DNA from: Scatophagus argus
Lineage: Eukaryota > Chordata > Actinopteri > Scatophagidae
DNA: 64,000 nt
Assembly: GCF_020382885.2 (NCBI RefSeq)
Contig: NC_058501.1
Span: 13,055,501 to 13,119,500, forward strand
Direction of reading: 5' to 3'
In this document: piece after piece, positions 37,401 to 49,400 of the stretch
How the letters are laid out: every line of letters begins with the position of its first letter
Numbering within the stretch: the stretch's first letter is position 1
Program-made: the position numbers and the translations under genes
Notes under the pieces: generated by a model
Databases searched by the model: none
Told to the model about the DNA's origin: nothing
What the model saw: only the letters and a program-made list of their open reading frames with translations

Positions 37401-40400
37401 CAAAGAGCTGGAGGAAAAGGTGATGGAGCTGCATCGCACATACAGGTAATCAAAGTGAATGGGCTTTGACTGGCACAAGGTAGTGATGGCATCTTTAGTT
37501 AACACATACTTTTTGGGTAAGCATATATTTTAAAAAGACAAACTGTGAAAGATATCTGCAACTTCAACAGCTGTTGAAATTGGTGATTTTACAAGTCCTT
37601 TAAAATAATCCTGATGGTAAAACATAGTTTTGAAATGTATTTTCTTATCTGTGTTCTTCCAGGTCAATGAGCCCAGCCCAAGCAGACATGTTGTTTCTGG
37701 AAAATGCCAAGAAACTCGCTATGTATGGGGTTGACCTGCACCAAGCCAAGGTAGGGTTTCATTTCAGTTGTTAGCTATTTACATGAGTTTTTTGCAGCTT
37801 AATTAATACCACAGATTTTTCATAGTAATTCTAAAATGCTAAAAGTCCATAGTACATGTGTTGACTTTCCTTCATTTTAAAATTGCGTGTCGCTGTTTTT
37901 TAGGGACATGTTTGTATTACATCAGTACCAACCAGAATTTAATTACAAAATTGATGTCCCCCCCCCCAGAAAAAAGGAGAGATTAATAACATTTCAAACT
38001 CAATGACCTCAAAATCCATGTCCTCATAGTGTGAGAAAGTCTGCCTCCCAGTGACTGCTTATTGTAAGCGCAGGGTCACAGTGATTGTGTGTATTGGCAC
38101 GGTGTCATAACTGTTTATCACGCTATTTTTGTGCATGCAGGATCTCGATGGTGTCGACATTACACTGGGAGTTTGCTCCAGTGGCCTGATGGTTTACAAG
38201 GACAAGCTGAGGATCAACCGTTTCCCTTGGCCCAAAGTACTCAAGATCTCTTACAAACGCAGCAGCTTCTTTATCAAAATCAGAGCATCAGAGGTAAATC
38301 TGAATTTACACGTCCTATCTTCCCACCACATCCCAACCACATATCTCTTCCACCTACATTTTTTACTAAATCACAACCCCACCTGTCTGATACCTTACTT
38401 ACTGATTATGCCAGCTGACTTATCAGTTAGCTATAAATTACCTGTTGGGTGTACTCATGGACTTATTTCACCAGAGCCATTCCTTGGATTTATTTTAAGT
38501 TTTTATATTGAATTTACCACAGTAGTGTTATGCTCATAGTGTTATTTTGGGATAATAAAACCATAGTTGTATATTATGTTATTTTAAATTGGTTAGTGTT
38601 AAGGCTGTATGTAATGTAATGTACACCAGTATTATTTTCAGCTCTACACTTAGAACCTGGGTTTATCAATTATATTTGATCTTTTATGTCTTTCTTCACT
38701 CACAGCAAGAGCAGTATGAAAGCACAATTGGCTTTAAACTGCCCCACTACAAAGCCTCGAAGAAGCTGTGGAAAGTTTGTGTTGAACACCATACCTTCTT
38801 CAGGTAAGACCAGATCCTTCTCACCTTATTCTGAATGACACTTCCCTGCCTGGTAACAGAGGTCATTCTCGGGTCCTCCCTATCCCCTACATAATTGGCT
38901 CACTGGTCTCTGCAGCTTAAGCCCTATAGTGGCTCCCTAACAGTCAAATCACAGTTTAACCACAGAGGATAAAGGTCAAAGTTGTTGCTAATCTTGTTGC
39001 ATAACAGCGACTCCTGGTATGGGTTCTGTTACTTTGATGAATGAAGGATGGATCAAAATTAACTCAATGTTTTTCTCCCCCAGGGTTCCAACAGTAGATC
39101 CTCCATCATCACGTCGCTTTCTTGTCTTGGGCTCCAAGTTCCGGTACAGCGGGCGGACTCAGGCCCAGACCCGCCAGGCCAGCTCTATGATAGACCGTCC
39201 AGCTCCTCGCTTCACACGCTCTGCGAGCAAGAGGCTGTCCCGTAACCTAGATGGAGGTATGTGCAAGTGTGTGAATCCGTGGAAACTTTACATCGCGCGT
39301 GAATCTCATGATAAAAGCGCAGGTTTGGTAAGCTACTCTCTGACCTGTCTCGCTCTTGCAGCTGGAGATGAAACTCTCCAGTTGTCCAGTTCAACCAGGT
39401 CTGAGGTCGATGAATGGTCGCAGATGCTGACATCTGACAAACCCCAGCCTTCTCCCGAATTTCCAGGTACCAGGAGCTGTGTAGAGATGTGCCAGCACTT
39501 TATAGCATATATGCGGCAACTTGTGTTATTCTCCCTCAAACAGCTTTAACACGTCATTTAACATTCGTTTAACAACGTTCATCCACTCTTGCTCATTTGC
39601 TTTTCATGCCAGTAAGCCTTGGAAAAGATTGCCGATTGCTAACTTGTCAGAGCGCTGACCTCCCCTGACATGTGGGTAATGTCACCCACCTTTTACTTTC
39701 CCTGGCATGATCCCAGGGCATCTCTGGTCTTTGTGCAGCCTGACAGAAAATTTAAAGCTTTTCTTCTCATGGTTATCTACACACAGGCATTTCCAGCTTT
39801 GACGCTGCTATTTCTCAGTGTTGGGCATTTTCAGAAGTTGCCTTTTGATGTGTGTTGCACAGTAGCCTCCATTTGCTTGCAACTTGCACCTTTTTATGCT
39901 CAACATCTTAACAGACTCACTCATCACTGTTCAAGTCGATCTTTAAAACGGGATAACGCTGGAACTTTGAACACTGAAAATGTAATCTCCACGTGTGCCC
40001 TTTTTATCTGTCCTTGTTGTTGTTGGATGATGAGTGGCATTTTTCAGTGAGCTTCTTACTAACCTCAGCTTACTGGACTCACAATTGTCTGGTACAAATG
40101 CTTGGCATCTGGCTTTGTTCAAAAACACGCTTGAAGCACTGTCACGGTGGCAGTCATCTCTCCAGCCGAACCATTACATAACTGCCATCCCGTCATCATC
40201 TCTTCGCAGCCAGAGGGGTGTCTGAGCAGACTTCCATTCAGTCCTGGGAGGAGGAGCAGTCTGTTTGGCAGGATTCTGAGTCTGGGCAGACTGGCTCTCA
40301 AACCATCACCCAGACAGTCAGTCAGCCATGGCAGGAAATGGCATCAACAGATGAGCAACAGCAGAGGAGAAAGGAAGACGAGTGGCCAATTTTGCTCCAT

Positions 40401-43400
40401 CGTTATCCTCCTTTTCCCTTTGTCCCGTCATTTGATTTTGTGAAACAGCCAGGTATTCAAACTCCCAGTGCGTGCCAACAGTTATTTAGCACTTTGGCAC
40501 AAGGAAAACTGAACACACAGTCTTTTAATCTTTCACTTTTTCTTTTGGATTTTAAAGAGCATCTAAATGTAAATGTATTCCAGCCAGCATGCACTTAAAG
40601 AATGATACCACTACATGTATACTGTATTATCCGCAGCGGTTTCAACCACCTGTTTTCGAGCATTTTGCAGTTTGATTTTTGTGGTTATGAAATTGTTCAT
40701 TATTGTTTCTCTGATCATGTCAGCTAAGGTCAGCTTGACAAAAATGAGCTCTATGGACAGACTATTGCAACCCGCACTGACACAGCAAGATGACTGGTAC
40801 CTTTACTTTGACCAAATCTCCAGCCTGTCCTTGTTTGAGCGAGCTGACAAACCATGTGAGTTTCTTTGTGTGGAAATATGAGTTGCAATTTGAATACTGT
40901 CATTACTAAAATGCTTTAACAGCCTCATATATAAATCAAATTTCAGTTACTTTCGTGGCTCATTATTTTACTTTCCCCTTTACTCCCCACAGTCTCTCTC
41001 AGAGCTGAGTTCCAGGTCAAGCAGGAGGATGAGCAGGGCATGTATGTGGCAGAGCAGGAACTGACCAGTGAGGAGGTCATTGGTAGGACGCAGGAAGGCA
41101 TGATCTCGGTAGACAAGCTGACAGAGAGGGAGCTTTTGGAAAAGAGGCTGAGAGACGTGAGGGATTTAGAGGAAATTCTCCAAGAAGTGGATGAGATGGC
41201 AGAGAGACTTCAAGAAGTAATAGAAGAGGAATTGGGTGAGGAAGAAGTTGCTAAGTTGAGAGCAGAAGAGGGAGATTTAACAAGAAAAGTATTAAAGAAA
41301 TCAGTGAGCAGAACAGAGACAAGAGAGGGAGAAGTGGATGAACTAGAAGAGGAGATAAAGCGGGTGTTTTTAAAAGGCTTGTTGCCTGAAGAGGAAGAGC
41401 TCAAGGTGAGGCAGGAGAGTGAACAAGAGGTGACAGGTGAGAGTCTGTTAGATGACAGCTTGAGAGAGAATCCAAGGCAGGTAGAAAAGGAATGGCAAAA
41501 TGAGGTGGAGAAGTCTGGCTCTTCAGAATTTGCTAATACCACGTCTGTAGTAGCATACCAGAAGGTGGAGCGTAGGACTAAGAAGAGAGTGACTATTGTA
41601 GAAGAGACAGGGCAGAGTCAGGAAGAAATGGATGGTGTACAGGTACCGGAGAGACTAGAAAAACAGGGGACATGGCGTAAGATAGAAATACAGGAGGAGG
41701 TAACTGAGAGAGAAGTTGCAGAGAGGCTTCAGCCTGAGGATCCGTCTCAGGTGGCAGACGAGGACGACTGGTTCATGCTTTTTGACCGCCCTCTGTACAA
41801 AGATGTTTTCAAACCACCAGGTACCGTTTGTAATTGTGCAAACAGTTTTATCTCAGATACACTCCAATATTCTCCTGTAATACTTATGTGTGCATTGTTT
41901 TACATAAGCAGTTTAACTGTTACACTTGAAGTGTTGAATTGTGTCTCTAAAACCCTCTTCAGATTCAATAGAAAGTTAATGGAGAAGTTTACAGGTTGGC
42001 TTCTCCTTTTGATTCCTCGTCCCTTTCTCCCTTAAATATTGTTTGACGTTTATGAAAGAGCTGGATGTGTTGACTGTAGTTCTGGGTTATGCTCAGGTGG
42101 ATGCAGTGTAGTGAAAGTAATGACAGTATAGCAGGCACATGGTCATTGTGGATGTCCTAATGGTACAACAAATTGTTGTCTGTTACTCAGATCATATATA
42201 CAAATATTATTCTTAGAGAGCTAGAACACCAAAATTAACATATTAATTATATTAACTAGTTCTTTGTTTTGCTGAAATTGTGCATGCAAGTTGCTACAAT
42301 GAGGTGTGTGAGATGTTGTGTAAGATTGTGCAGTCTTATTCATCTACAGTAATGTCTGTACCTTAAAAATTATGTCTTGCAACTGTAACCCTGTTCAAAG
42401 ATTCGGCTGTGTTTTTACTGTCATCATTAGTTACCACTGTGGAGCGTGCTCAGGTGGATGAAGGCGAATATTACACCTCAGTGACTGAGATTACAACTGC
42501 TGAGAACAAAACAGAGATTATAATAGAAGAACGACAAATAAGAGAAGAGGAAACGTGCCGTATACCAGAGATCCCGCCACCACAGACCATTACAGAAAGA
42601 GAGGGTGACTGGTTTGTGTTACTGGATGCTGTTCCCAGAGAAACTCCATATGTACCACTATGTACGGCACAAATCCCCTGTCCTGCTATTCACTCTCTTG
42701 TGCTTTGTTTTATGATTATTTTTTTGCCATAGGAAGTGTGTTACTGCTTGAGTTAAAAGACTTTCTCCTGTCTTCGCTCACTTCAGTTACGATGGAGGAA
42801 AGAAACACGATGGATGCAGAAAGTTTTGTCTCTGTGGTTGGAACTGCAGTCAGTGAGGAGATTAGAGAAGAAGTAGCTGAAGAGGGGAAGATAATAGAGG
42901 AGGTGCCAAGACGTTTCAAAGAAATCCCACAACAGCCAGTGACAGACAAAGATGATGACTGGTTTGTGTTGCTGGATGTTGCTCCCAGGGAAACCTCATT
43001 CGTACCACCAGGTACTGCTAATATCGCCTGCACTGTTTCACAGCTTTATCAAAGCAAGCAAGTAATTATCCTGAGCTTTGCAGACACTCTTATACTTGAA
43101 TCCCCTGTAGTGCTCGTGGTGTCTGAGGATTTTTTTTTCTTTATATCTCTTTTGTCTCAGTTGCTTTTGCACAGGGTGTTGAAGTGTCTCCAGAAGAACA
43201 TGTCGCTCTGGTTGAAGTGACAACCGTTGAGCGCAGAGAAGAAGCAGTGGAGGTTGTGGTAGAAGACACAGATATGAAACAAGTGCAGAGTGAACAGAAA
43301 GTAGATGTTCTGCCACAGGGTGTGAGAGAGATAGAAGATGACTGGTTTGTCCTGCTGGATGTTTCCCCTAGAGAACCGTCATTTGTGCCACCAGGTATGC

Positions 43401-46400
43401 TTGCCTCCAGTCCTTAAAAGCTTATTTTGTCATTTTTGGCTTAAGTGTCTTACAATACTCGTTCACTCTGTTTGTCATTAGTTACCACGGATGAGTACGT
43501 TCAGGTTTATCCTGGAGAAAGCATTTCTGCTCTGGTGGAAACAATATCAGTAGAGTCCAGAAAGGAGGTCGTAGTTGACGAGACTGTGATGCAGAAAGAG
43601 GACAAGAAGCTTCCCGCACAAATTATACCAGAGCAGAAAATATCTCCGCCAGTCAGAGAAAGAGATGATGACTGGTTTCTTCTGCTGGATGTTATTTCCA
43701 GAGAAGCTCCCTATGTTCCTCCAGGTACACACAGCCTTCAAATGTCTTTTCTTTTCACACATATTCTCACACTAAAGAAGATGGGTGGTAAGCAAACTAT
43801 TCAATTTCGACGATTTCTGTTGTTAAATTCAGATTCTTCAGTTATGGCTGAAGCTTGAGCTTAAGTTCTGATGATTTTCAGTTTCTCTGGCCGAACCGAG
43901 TCAGATGTATCCCAGTGTGCAACCTGGAAGTGAAGTGATAAGCATAGAGCAGAAGTTGCAGCAGGTTGATCTTGACCAGAAGCCTTCCCAGCCACTGCCA
44001 CAGAGAGATGATGACTGGTTCGTGCTGTTCGACGCCATCCGTGAAAAGCCTGTTGTCGTACCACCAGGTACCTGTGATAGCCAAAGGGTCTGTTCAGTTG
44101 AGTGATGGCAAATAAACTGGACTGCACCTGATGCTTTTTCCTTTGCTTTAAACCTAAAGTAGCTCTAGCAAAATAAAATCTGAAATGAATGTGCATCCGA
44201 TTTATTTACCCTTATCTTTCCACATTAGTCGCTGTGGTTGAGCGTATTGTGGATGTCATAGCTGCTGCTGAACCAAAACCAAAACCTGTCATGGACCTGA
44301 GGCCACCTGTTAAATTGGTAGAGGTCACGGTACCATATCCCAGACAGGTGGATGATGACTGGTTTGTGCTGCTAGATGTGGCAGCAAAAACACCAGGTAT
44401 TGAATCACACAAAATAATAAGGTGTCTGTTATATTTATTTCACCTTGTTCAGTATATCTTTAAATGGAATGTTGTTCTGGCTCAGAAGGCTTTCTTTGTA
44501 TCCTGCATTAGTGGCTGTGGACGAACGTGTTCGTGTACAACCTGATGTTCGACCAGCTAAAGAATTTGCAGCCACAGAGCCGAGAGCACAACAGAGAATT
44601 ATTATAGAGGAGGAGACGTGGCAGCAGGAGCAGGTGGTACAGCAGAGACCACGTCCCACAGTAAGGGAGGTGCAGGATGATTGGTTTATTCTTCTGGATG
44701 TGGCCACTAAGAAATCAGGTATAGTCAAAATGGTTTAGTCCAGCTGTGCATCCAAAAAATTCTACTTGGGTTTGTTTCACTGTGCACAATTATTATTTTA
44801 CATTTAATCTACCCCCCATAATATGTGCATCTGTTTTGCTATTTCACTGTTTAAATATATCCTCATATTTTGTCATCTATTTCCACAATAATACCTGGTT
44901 GTATATTTCTATTAGTCACTGTCCCTGAGCGCATCCAGTACCCAGCAGAGGTGAGAGCTCCAGCTGCTGTGGCCAAAACAAGGATTGCTGTTTCTGAGAC
45001 GAGACCACAATTTGAGAAATGGATCATGGAGGAAAGACCTCCACACACGCATACACATGTCAATGATGATTGGTTTGTTCTACTAGATGTTGGCTTCAAA
45101 GAGTCAGGTATTTTTTTGTTTGTTTGTTTCTTGTTCGGGTTGGCTGTTTTGCATACAAACAACTCACAGGAGGATGCGTTTTCTTTGCTTCGTAAGACGC
45201 TTATTAACATTTGCAGCGTGTTGACAGGATGCATCAGCTTTTGTCCACGGATGGCAGCGAACATTCATCATTATTCAGCTACCCTCTTACCGTGCTGCGT
45301 TTCACAAACTGAAGAAACATCGCTCTCTTAATGCCAGCATTTTACTTCTTCAACCATGTAAAGCTTCCACTTAGAGCTCCTTGCAGCCTAACATCATCCA
45401 ATCGCAACAAGAACTAATCCACGCTTTTGCTCATTCCACTTTGTGGATATTCGCTTCTTGCCCACTTCAGATCCTTATCCTTTTAGAAGAGACTAAACAA
45501 AACATATCAGGTACAGTATGCCCCTGCAGAGCGTGTGCTTTTCTGATCACGTCAAGGCTTGAGACTGTAAGTATGATGTGGCCGTTTGCGTAGATGCGTT
45601 ATTATTGTTATTGCATTTATATGTTTATATTCGAGATACGATCTTAACCCTGCATAACACATTCCCTTAAAACACGCTTTCTTTACACTTTGTCTGTATT
45701 TCTTCCAGTGGTGAGCACACAGCGTGGCACCCGTCCCGTCAGTGCTCCAGTCTTCTCCCAGGCTGCTCTGGCGGAGGCAGGGATCCCTATGGCGCCTTTC
45801 GATCAGCCCCAGACCTCCACCCCAATCAAGACTGGCCACAAGGAGGAGAGAAGGCTGGAAGTCACCGTAGAAGCTGTGGAGCCCTCTAAAATTGAGCCTG
45901 AGGCCGAGGACAAGGTATTGTGACATAATTTCAGGAAAATTCTTCAAGTTTTTTTGTGCAGGAATAATGTAGCATCATATAGAATGTAAACCATACATCC
46001 CTTAGAGGATATCCGGTGCCAGTGAAAGATTATTTATAATGTGTCCTCATAGTGATTGCCTCTGTGAATTCATAGTAGATAATGTTAACTTTTTTAAAAA
46101 AAAAAATTCATTTTAATGTAATTGTTTCATAATCTTTAAGAATTAGAGGTGTTAAAGTAGTGAGCAGAGATTGTTCTCTGTGTCTGAGTGTGAACTCTGT
46201 CTCTCTTGCTGCTGTAGCCAGCAGTGTGGAGGGACCAGAGCCATGTACACTCTACACTGATATCCACCATCAATGGGGACATTCAGGTTAGTGTCAGACA
46301 CTGGGGGGAGAAGAGTTGTTTCCACTATGTTCAGATGTGGGTGTTAAAGCCATCAGGCAGAGGATGCTAACACGTGTCCATCTCTCCTCCCTGGGGTAGC

Positions 46401-49400
46401 ACGAGTCTGAGGCGATGAGCACGGAGGTGGTGCGAATGCGAAAGGTCAGATCCTCAGCCCGGTATACGTTCCCGTAGCCATTTCTCCACCTCCATTCTGC
46501 TGATATCGAGCTTTCTCATCCAAAAGACTAATTTCACCCTCTTCTCATGTTGTGCTTCCATACAGCTAGGTCTTAAATGAAATCCACATCAGGTTCGATG
46601 CACATACAATATATTGTATGTAAAAATAGATGATATATGTAAACGTTTAATAGAGGAGTATCACTTCAATATGAGGAGACTATGCTTGCCTTACAGTATG
46701 ATTTTGCAAATATTATCAAAGGTTATAAAAGACATTCATTTCTTCTCATTGCTTGCTGTGGTTGTAAACCCTTGAATGCACACACGCATGACTATAGATT
46801 AAATTAACTTTACTAGAAAGTAGCATGATAACTGTTGTTTTATCACATCTGTCACTCCACCATTCTTTGTGGTTTTTTTCTCATTACTGAAATAGGAAAC
46901 TTAATAATAGGAGACTTATGTTGTTTGCTTTGTTAATACATTTTGCATGCAGACTCCTCACAGCTCTCTCTGTTGTATTCGTAGTGAATTTTGTTGTATG
47001 CATGTCCAAGGTGTGGCAGTTAAATGCCAGCACATGGGGAAACTGAAACAAACCCACACTCTTTTTGTTCTTTTCATCCTTCACAGAAAAGAGCTAAGAA
47101 AATTGAGGGTGACTCAATTTATATCAGACATAGCCTTTTAATGTTGGAGGTTTGTATCCCTTCCGGAGATGTCAGTCTCTGTCTGTATTTTCTTGCTCTT
47201 TGGCACAACGGCTGCGGTTTTAATCTCACGCTTGCATGTGGCATGATTCACACTCTTTGCATCAGCACAAATGTTTGGCTGTAGATCACATGGTAAGTGT
47301 TTGTGTATGTGTGGCCGTGTAACTCTAATTCGGATGTTTCAGGAGAGTGCTGTTGAGCTTAGAACAAATATGTGTCAGGTTATGGTAAGGTTATTTTACT
47401 TGTATTGGTTTAGACCAACTTAAAAAAATGCCAGACTCCATACTGTCCTCAAACTGTCCCTAATGGTCTACCCTGCAGTTCCGCTGATGAGCTAACGTTT
47501 AGACCAATGAGGGACAGACGAAGCTTTTCTACGTTCTTCAAGTCGGGATTCACAAGCAGCTTCATTTTTAGATGATAGTCAATTTTTTTTCCAGATCATC
47601 AGTATTCTCCTGTTTCTGCTTTTGCTTTTTCTGCCTCGGTTTCATTTTCTAACTTGCCAGTAATGCATTGCACCTCCTCAGCAGTTATGCAAATGAAATC
47701 TTGTGATCATAGAAATAAAAACCAAAATAATTACATGTCGTTGCTGCTGTTCATGAAAGGAGGGACGTTTGGAGAAACACTTATCATTAAGTTGCTCTTT
47801 AGCACCACAACACTTCTAGATCCTTGTCTGCCGTGTGTTAAATGGGCATAGCAGCAAAGATCAACTTGGTGCTAACTGTTGCCAAATAAGTCCTGCTGCT
47901 GTTGCTTTTGTTCATTTTATGTTAAATGAACGGGTTTCCATTTGTACTGAGGCTTCATCTTTGACAACTTGCTACCATGTCTGCTGTCATCACCTTTCCT
48001 GCTGTTTGATTTGCAGCCTGTGTTCACGACTTGTGTCAATCCAAGCCTAATGCTATGAAACGGATCGTTAATGCTGTGCTGTATGGTTTATAGCTCCCAT
48101 CCATCTAAACTCCAAATGATAATCATCTTTGATAAATCACGCCAATGACTCCTCCGAATCTTTTCCTTTAGAAACCAAGGTGTGCCCTCATGATCCAACT
48201 TTTCATTTGGAAAAGGAATCCCTGATAATCTATGAAGAATCCCAGTAGTATGATTATCTAGATTAATGCTCCCCCTAATTTATGTTCTTTTAGAATCACC
48301 AGTTAACCCCCGCTTTTGCTTGTTTATCTAATCTGCAGTAGATAATAAACAAATTGTGCATAAACAACAAATAGAAAGATAACCTAATGAATTTTTTTTC
48401 TTTATTCTGTCTTTTGTTTATCTCTCCCAACTGCAAACATTTCCTCCATCTTCCCTTCCCCTCCCCAACTTTCACCATCTTATCCTCACATTTTATTTTT
48501 CCTTCCCTTATTGTTTTCTTGATTCACTTCCCTCTGTCAAATTTCCCGGCACCCTCTTCCTGCACCGATCTGCCCTCCGCACTCTCTCTTCCCCTCTCGA
48601 CTTTCCTCTGTATAGGAGTTCGACAAGCCCAATGAGGACTTGCTCAAGCACCATGCCAGTATCAGTGCGCTCAAGAGGAACTTCATGGAAGCTGTGCCAG
48701 AGCAGAGGCCCAGCGAGTGGGACAAGCGCCTGTCCACGCACTCCCCGTTCCGCACTTTGGGAATCAATGGTCAGCCTCTGCCCAGTGCAGATGGGGTAAG
48801 TCTCTCACAGGAACCACACGGCATCATGTCCTTTTGAGTTGATTTTTAAGTCCTGTCATTTCAGGAATTGGTGCAGTTCAATCAGAAACATTCATTTAAA
48901 TTAGAGTCGGTCATGAAGATTCAACGATTCCTGAATTGATGTGGTAAAGCTGTATTTGTACATATGCCATCACATGCTTTCCTTGGCTCCTTTCTGAGGT
49001 TACTGCACTTGACTGCAAAACATCACTGCTGCAGTGTGAGCAGTGTGCATGGGTTTGTTATGCAACGGAAGAACCTGACATTCTTGTCTGAAAGTCTCGT
49101 GTTTGGGTCATTTTTAAAAGTTAATGTGACTTTGAACATTGAATTGCTACACTCAAATGAAAGAAATTGATAGAACAGGGTATCAGGCTCTTCCTGGGTT
49201 CTCCTACAGTTAAAATATAATGGATGGTGAGTGCATGTACAGACCTATTCAAGGCAATGGCCTGTGCCATGCAACACATGCATGTGTATGAAGAATGCAG
49301 CTTGACTCGCTGAACAGGGTCTGTACCTTTGGTTGTTTGTTTTAAAATACTGACGTGTGGAGAGACATCTGTGGGACAGGTTGTCCACCCTCTGAGAACT

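Noticed and set aside
44863-45264. Minus-strand frames across the DDWF exons with Thr/Asn/Gln-Ser-Ser repeats
   Set aside because: Antisense reading of the repeated motif (TNQSS is the reverse of DDWF-LL codons); not separate genes.
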